In this document: piece after piece, positions 25,588 through 34,272 of the stretch | Layout: every line of letters begins with the position of its first letter | Numbering within the stretch: the stretch's first letter is position 1 | From: Pseudomonadota bacterium | GTDB lineage: Bacteria > Pseudomonadota > Alphaproteobacteria > Reyranellales > Reyranellaceae | Reading direction: 5' to 3' | DNA: 64,000 nt | NCBI GenBank assembly: GCA_018242505.1 | Contig: JAFEBU010000075.1 | Location: forward strand, 53,929 to 117,928 | Notes under the pieces: generated by a model | What the model saw: the letters and a program-made list of their open reading frames with translations, nothing else | What the model was told of the DNA's origin: nothing | Database searches by the model: none | Translations under genes and position numbers: made by a program

Positions 25588-26336
25588 GCGGCTTCGAAAA
25601 GCTGCCTGAAGTCGTCGAGCACGAAATAGGTGTTCTGCAGCCTGTCGATCTCGTAGGGCCGGCGCATCACGCGCGCGGCCTCGAACGGCAGGCGCTCGAC
25701 GCCGTCGTCCTCGATCGCGTGCCGCACCTCGCGCGCCGAGGAGAGGATGCCGGCGCCGTAGATCTTGAGGCCCTGCGGCGTGCGGATCAGGCCGAACTCG
25801 ACCGTGTACCAGTAGAGCCGCGCCAGCAGGTCGATCTGCGGCCCGGCCTCGATGCCGCGCTGGCCGTAGAGCTGCATGTAGTCGGCGAACACCGGATTGC
25901 CGAGCAGCGGCACATGGCCGAAGAAGTCATGGAACAGGTCCGGTTCGACGAGATAGTCGATCTCGGAGCGCTTGCGGATCCAGACCGTGACCGGAAATCG
26001 CCGATGGGCGAGGTGATCGTAGAAGGCCTGGTCGGGAATGAGGCCCGGAACGCCCACGACGCGCCAGCCCGTCAGCGGTTCGAGCCGCCGGTTCACTTCG
26101 ACAAAATCGGGAATCGCCTCGCTGATTCCGAGTGTGCGCAGTCCCTGGATGAACTCCGGGCAGGCATGGCATTCGGCCAGCCGCGTCTGCCGCTCGGCGA
26201 GCAGGCGCCACACCGCCTGATCCTCGGTCGTATAGGAGTCGAGATCCTGCGGCACCGTCCAGTCGGCCGCCATCGCGTGGTAGTCGCCACGCAGCGTGTC
26301 CAGAGGGGCCACAGGTCGAGAGGCATGGGTTTCCAT
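25569..26336 (-). CDS. phhA: Phenylalanine 4-monooxygenase
   Basis: A 255-residue bacterial single-domain phenylalanine hydroxylase. The iron ligands are His136 and His141 in PDLFHDFFGHVP and Glu180 in YWYTVEFGL, spaced as in the Chromobacterium enzyme. It converts phenylalanine to tyrosine using tetrahydropterin and O2, opening the homogentisate route. No pterin dehydratase gene (phhB) is adjacent. A divergent Lrp-family regulator starts 111 bp away, the usual regulatory arrangement in alphaproteobacteria. Confidence 0.96.
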   Translation of the reverse strand: METHASRPVAPLDTLRGDYHAMAADWTVPQDLDSYTTEDQAVWRLLAERQTRLAECHACPEFIQGLRTLGISEAIPDFVEVNRRLEPLTGWRVVGVPGLIPDQAFYDHLAHRRFPVTVWIRKRSEIDYLVEPDLFHDFFGHVPLLGNPVFADYMQLYGQRGIEAGPQIDLLARLYWYTVEFGLIRTPQGLKIYGAGILSSAREVRHAIEDDGVERLPFEAARVMRRPYEIDRLQNTYFVLDDFRQLFEAAQTRLA

Positions 26337-26447
26337 GGCTGGAATATGGGGGCGAGGGGCGGAGTGAATCCCGGCAAATCGAGTCGCGATTCGACCGCTC
26401 CCTGGTGATATCCTCTAGGAACAATATCTGTTCGGGTGAAAACCACC

Positions 26448-26945
26448 ATGATCGAGCTCGATGACATCGACAAGCGTATCGTCGCCGCCCTGCAGGCCGA
26501 GGGCCGGCTGTCGATCGTCGATCTTGCCGATCGCGTCGGCCTTTCCGCCACGCCGTGTCAGCGTCGCGTGAAGCGGCTGGAAGAGGAGGGGGTGATCGGC
26601 CGCTATGCGGCATTGGTGTCGCCGACGGCCGCGGGCTTCAACCTGCAGGCGCTGGTCGAGGTCACGCTCGACGACCATTCGGAGAAGACGGTCGAGGCTT
26701 TCGAAGCGGCGATCCGCGGCCGGCCCGAGGTCGTGGCCTGCTACGCGGTGACCGGCGACATGGATTTCCTGGTCCATGTCTTCGCCACCGACCTCGCCCA
26801 GTTCAGCGACTTTGCCATGAAGGCGCTGTTGCGCATGCCGGGCGTGAAGGGCACGCGCTCGTCCTTCATCATGCAGCAGATCAAGAACGATCTGGCCTGG
26901 GCGCCACTGCCGGCGAAAACTCCGATACAAAAGCGTGTGAGGTAG
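26448..26945 (+). CDS. Lrp/AsnC family regulator, probably of phhA
   Basis: A 165-residue Lrp/AsnC protein. The N-terminal helix-turn-helix covers DLADRVGLSATPCQRRVKRL (about 24-43), and the C-terminal RAM ligand-binding domain includes GDMDFLVHVFATDL. A GTG at 26436 is an alternative start. It is divergent from phhA, so it most likely senses an aromatic amino acid and controls phenylalanine catabolism. The 111-bp gap holds dyads: TCGAGTCGCGATTCGA with two mismatched positions (near 26379-26394) and GATAT/ATATC around 26407-26429, which are candidate sites. Confidence 0.9.
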   Translation: MIELDDIDKRIVAALQAEGRLSIVDLADRVGLSATPCQRRVKRLEEEGVIGRYAALVSPTAAGFNLQALVEVTLDDHSEKTVEAFEAAIRGRPEVVACYAVTGDMDFLVHVFATDLAQFSDFAMKALLRMPGVKGTRSSFIMQQIKNDLAWAPLPAKTPIQKRVR

Positions 26946-27017
26946 CAGCTCGGCGATATGGCGCGGCCGGCAGCGTTCTGCCTAAGATGCGCCCCTTTTT
27001 CACGCTGGAGTTGTTTG

Positions 27018-28196
27018 ATGCCCGTCCTGCCGCGTGCCCTGGAGATCCAGGGCGAGATCGCTGCGATCCGCCGAGACATCCACGCCCATCCCGAACTCGC
27101 CTACGAAGAAAACCGGACCTCCGACATCGTCGCGGCCAAGCTGCAGGAGTGGGGACTCGAAGTCACCCGCGGGCTCGGCAAGACCGGCCTGGTCGGGACG
27201 CTGCGCAAGGGCAACGCCACGAAGTCGATCGGCCTGCGCGCCGACATGGACGCGCTGCCGATGGACGAGACCAACGACTTCGCCCACCGCTCGCAGAACG
27301 CCGGCCGCATGCATGCCTGCGGCCACGACGGCCACACCGCCATGCTGCTGGGCGCCGCCAAAATGCTGAGCGAGACCCGCGATTTCGAGGGCGCGGTGCA
27401 CTTCATCTTCCAGCCGGCCGAGGAGGGCGGCGGCGGCGCCCGGTCCATGATCGAGGACGGGCTGTTCGAGAAGTTCCCCTGCGACGCGGTGTTCGCGATC
27501 CACAACAAGCCGGGCATCCCGCTTGGCCACATCGTGACCAAGGCCGGGCCCCTGCTGGCCGCGGCCGATCGCTGGGACATCCGCATCACCGGCAAGGGCG
27601 GTCATGCCGCGCATCCGCACGCCACTCTCGATCCGGTGGTGGTGGGCGCCAGCATCGTGATGTCGCTGCAGACCATCGTCAGCCGCAACATCGATCCGAT
27701 CGATTCGACGGTCGTGACGGTGGGCTTCTTCAAGGCGGGCTCGGCCTACAACGTCATCCCGGGCGAGGTCCATATCGGCGGCACGACGCGCACCACGACG
27801 CCCGCGAACCGGGCGCTGGCGAAACGGCGCATCGACGAGATCTGCGAGGGCGCGGCGAAGATGTACGGCGTCGAGATCGCCGTCGAGCACAAGCCGGGTT
27901 ATCCGCCGACGGTCAACAACGCGGCCCGCGCGCGCTTTGCCATCGACGTGGCGGCCGGCGTCTGCGGCGAGGGCAACGTGCGCGACAACACGCGGCCCAG
28001 CATGGGCGCAGAGGACTTCTCCTACATGCTGGAGGAGGTGCCGGGCGCGATGGTGTGGCTGGGCAACGGCGGCGACAAGGATGCCGTCAGCCTCCACAAC
28101 TCGCGCTACGACTTCAACGACATGGCGATCCCGTTCGGCGTCAGCTTCTTCGTGCGCACCGTCGAGCGCTTCCTGAGCGAGCAACCGTCGGCCTGA
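27018..28196 (+). CDS. M20 family amidohydrolase (hippurate hydrolase-like)
   Basis: A 392-residue M20D peptidase. Metal-site motifs are ACGHDGHTAML near 104-114, PAEEGGGGA near 136-144 and the C-terminal SMGAEDFSYML. The dimerisation domain includes GKGGHAAHPH. Relatives hydrolyse hippurate, N-acetyl or indole-acetyl amino acids. It follows the Lrp gene by 72 bp on the same strand. CTGGAG lies before the ATG. The substrate is not known; an N-acyl aromatic amino acid would fit its neighbours. Confidence 0.9.
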   Translation: MPVLPRALEIQGEIAAIRRDIHAHPELAYEENRTSDIVAAKLQEWGLEVTRGLGKTGLVGTLRKGNATKSIGLRADMDALPMDETNDFAHRSQNAGRMHACGHDGHTAMLLGAAKMLSETRDFEGAVHFIFQPAEEGGGGARSMIEDGLFEKFPCDAVFAIHNKPGIPLGHIVTKAGPLLAAADRWDIRITGKGGHAAHPHATLDPVVVGASIVMSLQTIVSRNIDPIDSTVVTVGFFKAGSAYNVIPGEVHIGGTTRTTTPANRALAKRRIDEICEGAAKMYGVEIAVEHKPGYPPTVNNAARARFAIDVAAGVCGEGNVRDNTRPSMGAEDFSYMLEEVPGAMVWLGNGGDKDAVSLHNSRYDFNDMAIPFGVSFFVRTVERFLSEQPSA

Positions 28197-28289
28197 AGCC
28201 GGGTAGCTGCCTCCGTCGCCCCGAGCGGATCGGAGCGAGGTCGAGGGGCATTGTTTCGACAATGGGTCGCAAATCGTCGATACAAGGTC

Positions 28290-28402
28290 CCCTGCGCTTC
28301 GCTCGGCAAAGCGCGCAGGGCCACCGCGCGCGAATCGGGGCGATGGATGGAATAAGCACCGCGTTCCATCGCGAACAACACCGAAACGAACAACACCGAA
28401 AC
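28290..28402. repeat. Intergenic hairpin and 15-bp tandem repeat before the exporter gene
   Basis: CCCTGCGC (28290-28297) pairs with GCGCAGGG (28313-28320). Further on, GAACAACACCGAAAC occurs twice in tandem (28373-28387 and 28388-28402), 36 bp before the NdvA-like start. The tandem pair could be a regulator binding site or simple slippage. Confidence 0.7.
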
Positions 28403-28437
28403 ACAGTGCAATGACATTTCGCTGCGGCATGTCCTGA

Positions 28438-30198
28438 ATGGAATTCTTCCGGGTCTACGGCCGTGTCCTCGGGTTGCTGCGCGACGAGCGACGGCTTGCC
28501 ATCACGCTCGCCGTCGCCAACGTCGCTGTGGCGGCGCTGCAGTTCTACGAGCCGGTGCTGTTCGGCAAGGTCGTGGACCTGCTCTCGAATGCCCGCAACG
28601 AGACCACGGCCACGCTCTGGGACAATGCCAGGAGGCTCCTGATCCTGTGGGCGGCCGTCGGCCTGGGCGGGATCGTGGCCAACATCGTGGTCTCGCTGCA
28701 GGCCGACCGCATGGCCCACCGCCGGCGGCTGGGCGCCATGGCGCTCTACTTCGAGCGCGTGCTGGTGCTGCCGTTCGCCTTCCACAACGCGCAGCACTCC
28801 GGGCGGCTCCTGAAGGTGATGCTGACCGGCGTCGACCACCTGTTCGGCATCTGGCTCAGCTTCTTCCGCGAGAACCTCGCCACCTTCGTCGCGCTGTTCA
28901 TCATGTTGCCGCTCAGCCTGTTCATGAACTGGCGGCTGGGGCTGCTGCTGATCGTGCTGATCCTCTTCTTCGCCGCCGCCAACGCCTGGGTGGTCGGCAA
29001 GACCGACAAGCTGCAGGCCGAAGTCGAGGAGCATCACAGCGAGCTCGCGAGCCGCGCCGGCGATGCGCTGGGCAACATCCACCTGATCCAGAGCTTCGTG
29101 CGGCTGGCCGCCGAGACGCGGGAGCTGAACCGCATCATCGGCGAGACGCTGGCCGTGCAGTATCCGGTGCTGAACTGGTGGGCGCTGCTGTCGGTGCTGA
29201 CCCGCGCCGCCTCGACCGTCACCGTGATCCTGATCTTCGTGCTCGGCACCTGGCTCTACACCCGGGGCGAGGCGACCGTCGGCCAGATCGTGAGCTTCAT
29301 GGGCTTCGCCGCCATGCTGATCGGCCGCATGGACCAGGCCTCGGGCTTCGTGAGCCGCGTCTTCTTCCAGATGCCGGCGATGGCCGACTTCTTCCGCGTG
29401 ATCGACCACCAGACCACGGTGCCGGACCGGCCGGACGGCATCGATCTCGGCCGCGCCAAGGGCAACGTCGATTTCGATGATGTGAGCTTCTCCTACGACG
29501 GGCTGCGGCCGGCGCTGCAGCATTTCTCGCTCGACGTGCCGGCCGGAACGACGGTCGCGCTGGTCGGCCCGACCGGCGCCGGCAAGAGCACGGCGCTTTC
29601 GCTGCTCCATCGCATGTGGGATCCACAGTCGGGAACGATCCGCGTCGACGGCATCGACCATCGCGAGATCAGGCTCGACTCGCTTCGCCGCAACATCGGC
29701 GTGGTGTTCCAGGATTCGACGATGTTCTACCGCTCGATCGCGGACAACCTGCGCATCGGCAAGCCGGATGCCACGCAGGCGGAGCTGGAGGCGGCGGCCC
29801 GGCTCGCCGAGGCGCACGACTTCATCCTGCGCCAGCCGCAGGGCTACGACACGCTGGTCGGCGAGCGCGGCGTCACGCTGTCGGGCGGCGAGCGCCAGCG
29901 GCTCGCCATCGCGCGGGCGCTGCTGAAGGATCCGCCGATCCTGATCCTCGACGAGGCCACCAGCGCACTCGATTCGGTCACCGAGGCGCGTATCCAGAAG
30001 GCGCTCAAGGTCCTGATGAAGGGGCGCACCACCTTCGTCATCGCCCATCGCCTCTCGACCATCCGCGACGCCGACCAGGTGGTGGTCCTGGAGCAGGGAC
30101 GGATGGTCGAGCGCGGCGGCTATCGCGAGCTCATGGAGAAAGGCGGCGTCTTCGCCAATCTCGTCGCCACCCAGCAGGTCGGCACGGAATCTGCCTGA
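28438..30198 (+). CDS. ndvA: ABC exporter, NdvA-like (cyclic glucan exporter family)
   Basis: A 586-residue half-transporter: six-helix membrane domain (about 20-310) fused to an ATPase (about 345-580). Walker A is GPTGAGKST, the signature LSGGERQRLAIAR, and Walker B ILILDEATSALD. The size and stretches such as QYPVLNWWALLS and IGRMDQ match rhizobial NdvA, which exports cyclic beta-1,2-glucan to the periplasm. ndvB, the synthase, is not in the window, so another lipid or glycan substrate remains possible and the symbol is tentative. Confidence 0.75.
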   Translation: MEFFRVYGRVLGLLRDERRLAITLAVANVAVAALQFYEPVLFGKVVDLLSNARNETTATLWDNARRLLILWAAVGLGGIVANIVVSLQADRMAHRRRLGAMALYFERVLVLPFAFHNAQHSGRLLKVMLTGVDHLFGIWLSFFRENLATFVALFIMLPLSLFMNWRLGLLLIVLILFFAAANAWVVGKTDKLQAEVEEHHSELASRAGDALGNIHLIQSFVRLAAETRELNRIIGETLAVQYPVLNWWALLSVLTRAASTVTVILIFVLGTWLYTRGEATVGQIVSFMGFAAMLIGRMDQASGFVSRVFFQMPAMADFFRVIDHQTTVPDRPDGIDLGRAKGNVDFDDVSFSYDGLRPALQHFSLDVPAGTTVALVGPTGAGKSTALSLLHRMWDPQSGTIRVDGIDHREIRLDSLRRNIGVVFQDSTMFYRSIADNLRIGKPDATQAELEAAARLAEAHDFILRQPQGYDTLVGERGVTLSGGERQRLAIARALLKDPPILILDEATSALDSVTEARIQKALKVLMKGRTTFVIAHRLSTIRDADQVVVLEQGRMVERGGYRELMEKGGVFANLVATQQVGTESA

Positions 30199-30264
30199 TA
30201 TCCCCTTGGCGGATCGGTGCGGCCCGCCTAAGAGTCGGCCGGACGCAGTCGAGGGGGGGCTTGC

Positions 30265-31278
30265 ATGACCAAAGGAATGAAGGGGCTGGGGATCGCCGTC
30301 GCGATGGCGGCCCTGCTGGCGGCCGCGCCTGTTTCGGCGCAGACATCGATCAAATTCACCCTGGACTGGGTGTTCCAGGGGCCGACCTCGCCGTTCCTGG
30401 TGGCGCTGGAGAAGGGCTACTACAAGGCCGAGGGGCTCGACGTCACCATGGATCCCGGCCAGGGCTCGGCCGGCGCCGTGCAGCGCGTCGCGACCGGCGC
30501 CTACCAGATCGGCTTCGCCGACGTGAACTCGACCATCGAGTACAACGCCAAGAACCCGGGCAAGGAAGTGCTGTGCGTGTTCATGGCCTACGACTTCGCG
30601 CCGTTCGGCGTCTATGCGCTGAAGAAGAGCGGCATCAAGGTGCCGAAGGATCTCGAGGGCAAGCGGCTCGGCGCGCCGGTGTTCGACGCCTCCTACCGTC
30701 TGTTCCCGGCCTTCGCCAAGAAGAACGGCATCACCAAGTGGGACTATGTGAACCTGACGCCGCAGTTGCGCGAGCAGAGCCTGGTGCAGGGGTCGGTCGA
30801 TTTCATCTCCGGCCATTACTTCTCCTCGATGCTCGACCTCAAGGCGCGCGGCGTGAAGTTCGATGACATCGTCGCCATGCGCTACGTCGACTACGGCCTC
30901 GACGTCTACGGCAACGGTATCGTGGTCTCGCAGGAGATCGCCAAGAACGAGAAGGCCGTGAAGGGCTTCGTCGCCGCCACCATCAAGGGCTGGCGGGACG
31001 TGATCAAGGACAACAAGCTCGGCGTCGCCGCCGCCAAGAAGCGCGACCCGCTGATCGACGAGGCGCTCGAGCTGGAGCGCCTGCAGCTTTCGCTGCAGAC
31101 CAACGTCCTGACGCCCTACGTCAAGGCGAACGGCATGGGTGATGTCGAGCCCGAGCGCTTCGCGCGCTCGGTCAAGCTGGTCTCCGACGCCTTCGGCCTG
31201 CCGCAGGCGCCGGCGCCGGACAAGGTCTTCACCGACAAGTTCCTGCCGCCGAAGGCCGACCGGATGGTCACGCAGTGA
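30265..31278 (+). CDS. NitT/TauT-type ABC substrate-binding protein (NMT1/THI5-like)
   Basis: A 337-residue periplasmic protein with a clear signal peptide (cleavage after PVSA, near residue 25). The mature part begins IKFTLDW and continues GKRLGAPVFDASYRLFP, typical of the NMT1/THI5-like fold that binds pyrimidine precursors, sulfonates or nitrate. It is followed by its ATPase and permease genes. The divergent-ended operon at 33282-37338 encodes an amidohydrolase of the cytosine-deaminase type, so a pyrimidine-like or riboflavin-like ligand is a reasonable guess, not shown. Confidence 0.88.
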   Translation: MTKGMKGLGIAVAMAALLAAAPVSAQTSIKFTLDWVFQGPTSPFLVALEKGYYKAEGLDVTMDPGQGSAGAVQRVATGAYQIGFADVNSTIEYNAKNPGKEVLCVFMAYDFAPFGVYALKKSGIKVPKDLEGKRLGAPVFDASYRLFPAFAKKNGITKWDYVNLTPQLREQSLVQGSVDFISGHYFSSMLDLKARGVKFDDIVAMRYVDYGLDVYGNGIVVSQEIAKNEKAVKGFVAATIKGWRDVIKDNKLGVAAAKKRDPLIDEALELERLQLSLQTNVLTPYVKANGMGDVEPERFARSVKLVSDAFGLPQAPAPDKVFTDKFLPPKADRMVTQ

Positions 31279-31320
31279 GGTCTTCGCATCGCCTCTTCGC
31301 GCGAAATCACCCTTCGGATT

Positions 31321-31413
31321 CCTCTGCCCCGACCGTGGAAGAGACCCGGTGAGAAGGCTTCAAAGGCCGTGCGCAACTCCCTCACCCAATCTCTCCCACG
31401 GTCGGGGGAGAGG
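31321..31413. repeat. Inverted repeat between binding-protein and ATPase genes
   Basis: Arms 31321-31343 and 31391-31413 match at 21 of 23 positions when one is reverse-complemented; the core is CCCCGACCGTGG / CCACGGTCGGGG. The loop is 47 bases. This looks like a dispersed extragenic palindrome and may set the ratio of binding protein to membrane components. Confidence 0.8.
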
Positions 31414-31432
31414 AACGTGACACCGACTTGAA

Positions 31433-32218
31433 ATGACATTCGTCGATCTCAAGGGCGTCAGCCTCACCTATCGGCTGGGCAAGGAGACGACGCTGGCGCT
31501 GGCCGATGCGACGATGGCGGTCGACAAGGGCGAGTTCGTCGCCGTCGTCGGACCGTCGGGCTGCGGCAAGTCGACGATCATGAAGCTGGTGACGGGCCTC
31601 CTGCCGCCGACGGGCGGCGAGGTGCGGGTGGCCGGGCAGCGCGTGACCGGGCCGATCAAGGGCGTCGGCATGGCGTTCCAGAATCCGACCCTGATGCCGT
31701 GGCGCACGACGATGGCGAACATCCTCCTGCCCATGGAGGTGGTCGAGCCGCACAAGCGCCGCTTCCGGCGGAACCGCGGCGAGTACGAGGCGCGGGCGAT
31801 GAGGCTTCTGGGCACGGTCGGGCTCGCCGACTTCGCCCAGAAGTTCCCGTGGCAGCTCTCGGGCGGCATGCAGCAGCGCTCCAATCTCTGCCGGGCGCTG
31901 ATCCACGAACCCGAGCTCCTGATGCTGGACGAGCCGTTCGGCGCGCTCGACGCCTTCACGCGCGAGGAGCTGTGGGGCGTGATGCAGGCGCTGTGGCTGG
32001 AGAAGCGCTTCACCGGCGTGCTGGTCACGCACGACCTGCGCGAGGCGGTCTATCTCGCCGACACCGTCCATGTCATGAGCCGGCGTCCGGGCCGCATCGT
32101 GTTCACGCGCCGGATCGACCTCCCGCGGCCGCGCACGCTGGCCACCACCTTCGAGCCGCAGTTCGTCGAGATCGTCCACGAGCTGCGCGACCGCATCCAC
32201 CAGGAGCACGCCGCATGA
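31433..32218 (+). CDS. NitT/TauT-type ABC transporter ATP-binding protein
   Basis: A 261-residue ATPase of the SsuB/TauB group. Walker A is GPSGCGKST, the signature LSGGMQQRSNLCRAL, and Walker B LLMLDEPFGALD, with the switch His in VLVTHDLREAV. The stop overlaps the permease start (ATGA). The upstream gap contains the inverted repeat at 31321-31413 and little space for its own promoter, so read-through from the binding-protein gene is likely. Confidence 0.93.
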   Translation: MTFVDLKGVSLTYRLGKETTLALADATMAVDKGEFVAVVGPSGCGKSTIMKLVTGLLPPTGGEVRVAGQRVTGPIKGVGMAFQNPTLMPWRTTMANILLPMEVVEPHKRRFRRNRGEYEARAMRLLGTVGLADFAQKFPWQLSGGMQQRSNLCRALIHEPELLMLDEPFGALDAFTREELWGVMQALWLEKRFTGVLVTHDLREAVYLADTVHVMSRRPGRIVFTRRIDLPRPRTLATTFEPQFVEIVHELRDRIHQEHAA

Positions 32219-32991
32219 GCGATTGGCGTCGCAACGCGCTCAGGATCGCCATGCCATGGCTCGCCATCGCGGTCCTGCTCGTCCTGTGGGAAATCGCCTG
32301 CATCGTCTTCGACCTGCCCGAGATCCTGCTGCCGCGTCCGACCAAGGTCTTCGAGGTCTTCATCGCACGCTTCGACATCCTGTTGATCTTCTGCTGGCAG
32401 ACGCTCTGGACCTCGCTCATCGGCTTCCTGATCGCCATCGCCGGCGGCCTGCTGCTGGGACTGGCGATCGGCGCCTCGCCGTTCGTCTATTCGGGCCTCT
32501 ATCCGCTCCTGATCGCATTCAACGCCGTGCCGAAGGTGGCGCTGGTGCCGATCCTGATGATCTGGGTCGGCGTCGGCGCCTTGCCGGCGGTGGTGACCGC
32601 GTTCGTGATCAGCTTCTTCCCCATCGTGGTCAATGTCGCGACCGGGCTCGCCACCATCGAGCCCGAGATGCGCGACGTCCTGCGCTCGCTCGGCGCCACC
32701 CACCTCGAGATCCTGACCAAGGTCGGCATCCCGCGCGCCATGCCCTACCTCTTCGCCAGCCTCAAGGTCGCGATCACGCTCGCCTTCATCGGCTCGGTGA
32801 TCTCCGAGACGGTCGGCGGCAATCGCGGCATCGGCTTCCTGATGCTGTCGGCCGGCGCGCGCAACGATGCGCCCACCACCTTCGCCGGCCTGTTCGCCAT
32901 CGCCATCATGGGCGTGCTGATGTACGCCATCTGCGCCCTGGTCGAGAAACGCATGACCCGCTGGGCCTTCCGCGGCGAGCTCGTGAGTTAG
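32215..32991 (+). CDS. NitT/TauT-type ABC transporter permease
   Basis: A 258-residue SsuC/TauC-type permease with six hydrophobic helices. The ATPase-docking EAA loop appears as RSLGATHLEILTKVGIPRAMPYL. Overlap with the ATPase gene by four bases shows translational coupling. It completes the three-component importer 30265-32991. Confidence 0.93.
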   Translation: MSDWRRNALRIAMPWLAIAVLLVLWEIACIVFDLPEILLPRPTKVFEVFIARFDILLIFCWQTLWTSLIGFLIAIAGGLLLGLAIGASPFVYSGLYPLLIAFNAVPKVALVPILMIWVGVGALPAVVTAFVISFFPIVVNVATGLATIEPEMRDVLRSLGATHLEILTKVGIPRAMPYLFASLKVAITLAFIGSVISETVGGNRGIGFLMLSAGARNDAPTTFAGLFAIAIMGVLMYAICALVEKRMTRWAFRGELVS

Positions 32992-33112
32992 GGTCGATCA
33001 ATTCTCCCCTGGCAAGGCCGGGCGCCCGCGTCTTCGCGGGCGGAGGGGCATGGGTTCGGCAATATCGCGATGACCCCATCGTCGGCATAGGACGCCGACA
33101 CCTCCCCTTTGC

Positions 33113-33288
33113 GGGCTCCGCAAAGGGGAAGGAAGGACGTCACTACGGGAGCCCGCAAAGGGGAAGGAAGGACGTCACTACGGGAGCCCGCAAAGGGGAC
33201 GGAAGGACGTCATTGCGGGAGCCCGCAATGGGAAAGGAAGGACGACGTCACTACGGGAGCCCGCAAAGGGGAGGAAAGACGTCATTGC
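33113..33288. repeat. Five tandem 34-38-bp units
   Basis: Units start at 33113, 33147, 33182, 33217 and 33255 and follow the pattern GGGAGCCCGCAAAGG, then a GGAAGGACGTCA-like part, then CTAC or TTGC. They abut without spacers, so this is not a CRISPR array. The first unit also completes a perfect 11-bp stem with a 3-base loop (33104-33128, CCCCTTTGCGG/CCGCAAAGGGG). The last unit overlaps the final codons of the LLM oxidoreductase gene on the other strand. Confidence 0.95.
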
Positions 33289-34268
33289 TTTCGTAGGGCA
33301 GCCAGCAGCGGCAGTCCCTCGGAGGCGAAGCGCTCGATCTGGCGGTCGCGCTCCTCGTAGGGGCCGACGAAGTCGAGGATGACGTGGCGCACGCCCGCTT
33401 CATGGAAGCGCAGGATGCTCTCGACCACCTGCTGCGGCGGGCCGAGGGCGCAGTAGCGCTGGGCGGCCTTGCGGAAGTCCATGGCGTAGCGCTGGCTGAG
33501 CGAGACGGTCGCGGCGTCGAGCGCTTTGTCGTAGGTGTCGGCAACGCAGGTGAACAGGAGGTGGGCGGTCCCGAAGCCGCGCTCGAAGACCCGTCCGGCC
33601 TCGCCTGCAGCCGCCGCGATCCTGTCCAGGCCCTGGCGGAACATGTCGGGCGTGACGACATAGGACATCCAGCCGTCGGTCAGGCGTCCGACCCGCCGCA
33701 GCGCCGCGTCGGAGCGGCCGCCGCACCAGATCGGCGGACCGCCGGCCTGGCGCGGCGGCGGTTGCATCGGCACGTCCTTGAACGGGAAGAAACGGCCGTC
33801 GTGCGACGCCGGCTTGCCGCTCCAGAGCTTGCGCAGCACGGCGAGACTCTCGGAGAGGCGCGCGCCGCGCTCGTTGATCGGCACGCCGCAGGCCTCGTAC
33901 TCCCTGGGGAATTCGCCGCCGACCCCGACGCCGAAGATGAACCGTCCTTCGGTCAGGTGATCGAGGGTCGAGACCTGCTTGGCCACCGGCGTCGGATGGC
34001 GCAGCGGCAGCAGATAGACCGCGGTGCCGAACTGCAGGCGCGGGCTCACCACGGCGGCCTGCGCGAGCTGCAGGAAGGGATCGAGGATCGCGAGCGGGAA
34101 CGAGATGTGATCGCCGACCCAGAGCGAATCGTAGCCGCATCGGTCGATCAGCCCGACCAGCGTGCGCATCTCGTCGATCGTCGGCAGCCACGGGCCGGTG
34201 GCCGGCTCGGTGCGCCGATGGATGGTCTGCACGCCGATGCGCAGGCGATCGTCGAGGGGCAGCGCCAT
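33282..34268 (-). CDS. LLM-class (luciferase-like) flavin-dependent oxidoreductase
   Basis: A 328-residue bacterial-luciferase-fold protein. The N-terminal RIGVQTIHR, the LWVGDHISFP segment near 50, and GRFIFGVGVGGEF near 105-117 are typical of LLM-class F420- or FMN-dependent oxidoreductases. Family members oxidise diverse small molecules. The start is four bases after the stop of the other LLM gene, and AAGGTGA precedes it. Its last codons lie within the tandem repeat at 33113-33288, so the C-terminal residues may have been reshaped by the repeat. Confidence 0.88.
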   Translation of the reverse strand: MALPLDDRLRIGVQTIHRRTEPATGPWLPTIDEMRTLVGLIDRCGYDSLWVGDHISFPLAILDPFLQLAQAAVVSPRLQFGTAVYLLPLRHPTPVAKQVSTLDHLTEGRFIFGVGVGGEFPREYEACGVPINERGARLSESLAVLRKLWSGKPASHDGRFFPFKDVPMQPPPRQAGGPPIWCGGRSDAALRRVGRLTDGWMSYVVTPDMFRQGLDRIAAAAGEAGRVFERGFGTAHLLFTCVADTYDKALDAATVSLSQRYAMDFRKAAQRYCALGPPQQVVESILRFHEAGVRHVILDFVGPYEERDRQIERFASEGLPLLAALRKQ

Positions 34269-34272
34269 GTCG

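Noticed and set aside
28141..30816. An 891-codon minus-strand frame opposite the NdvA-like gene
   Set aside because: Antisense shadow; composition dominated by His, Gln, Arg and Asp with no family pattern.
33113..33288. CRISPR array
   Set aside because: Units abut with no unique spacers and vary in length; it is a simple tandem repeat with no cas genes nearby.
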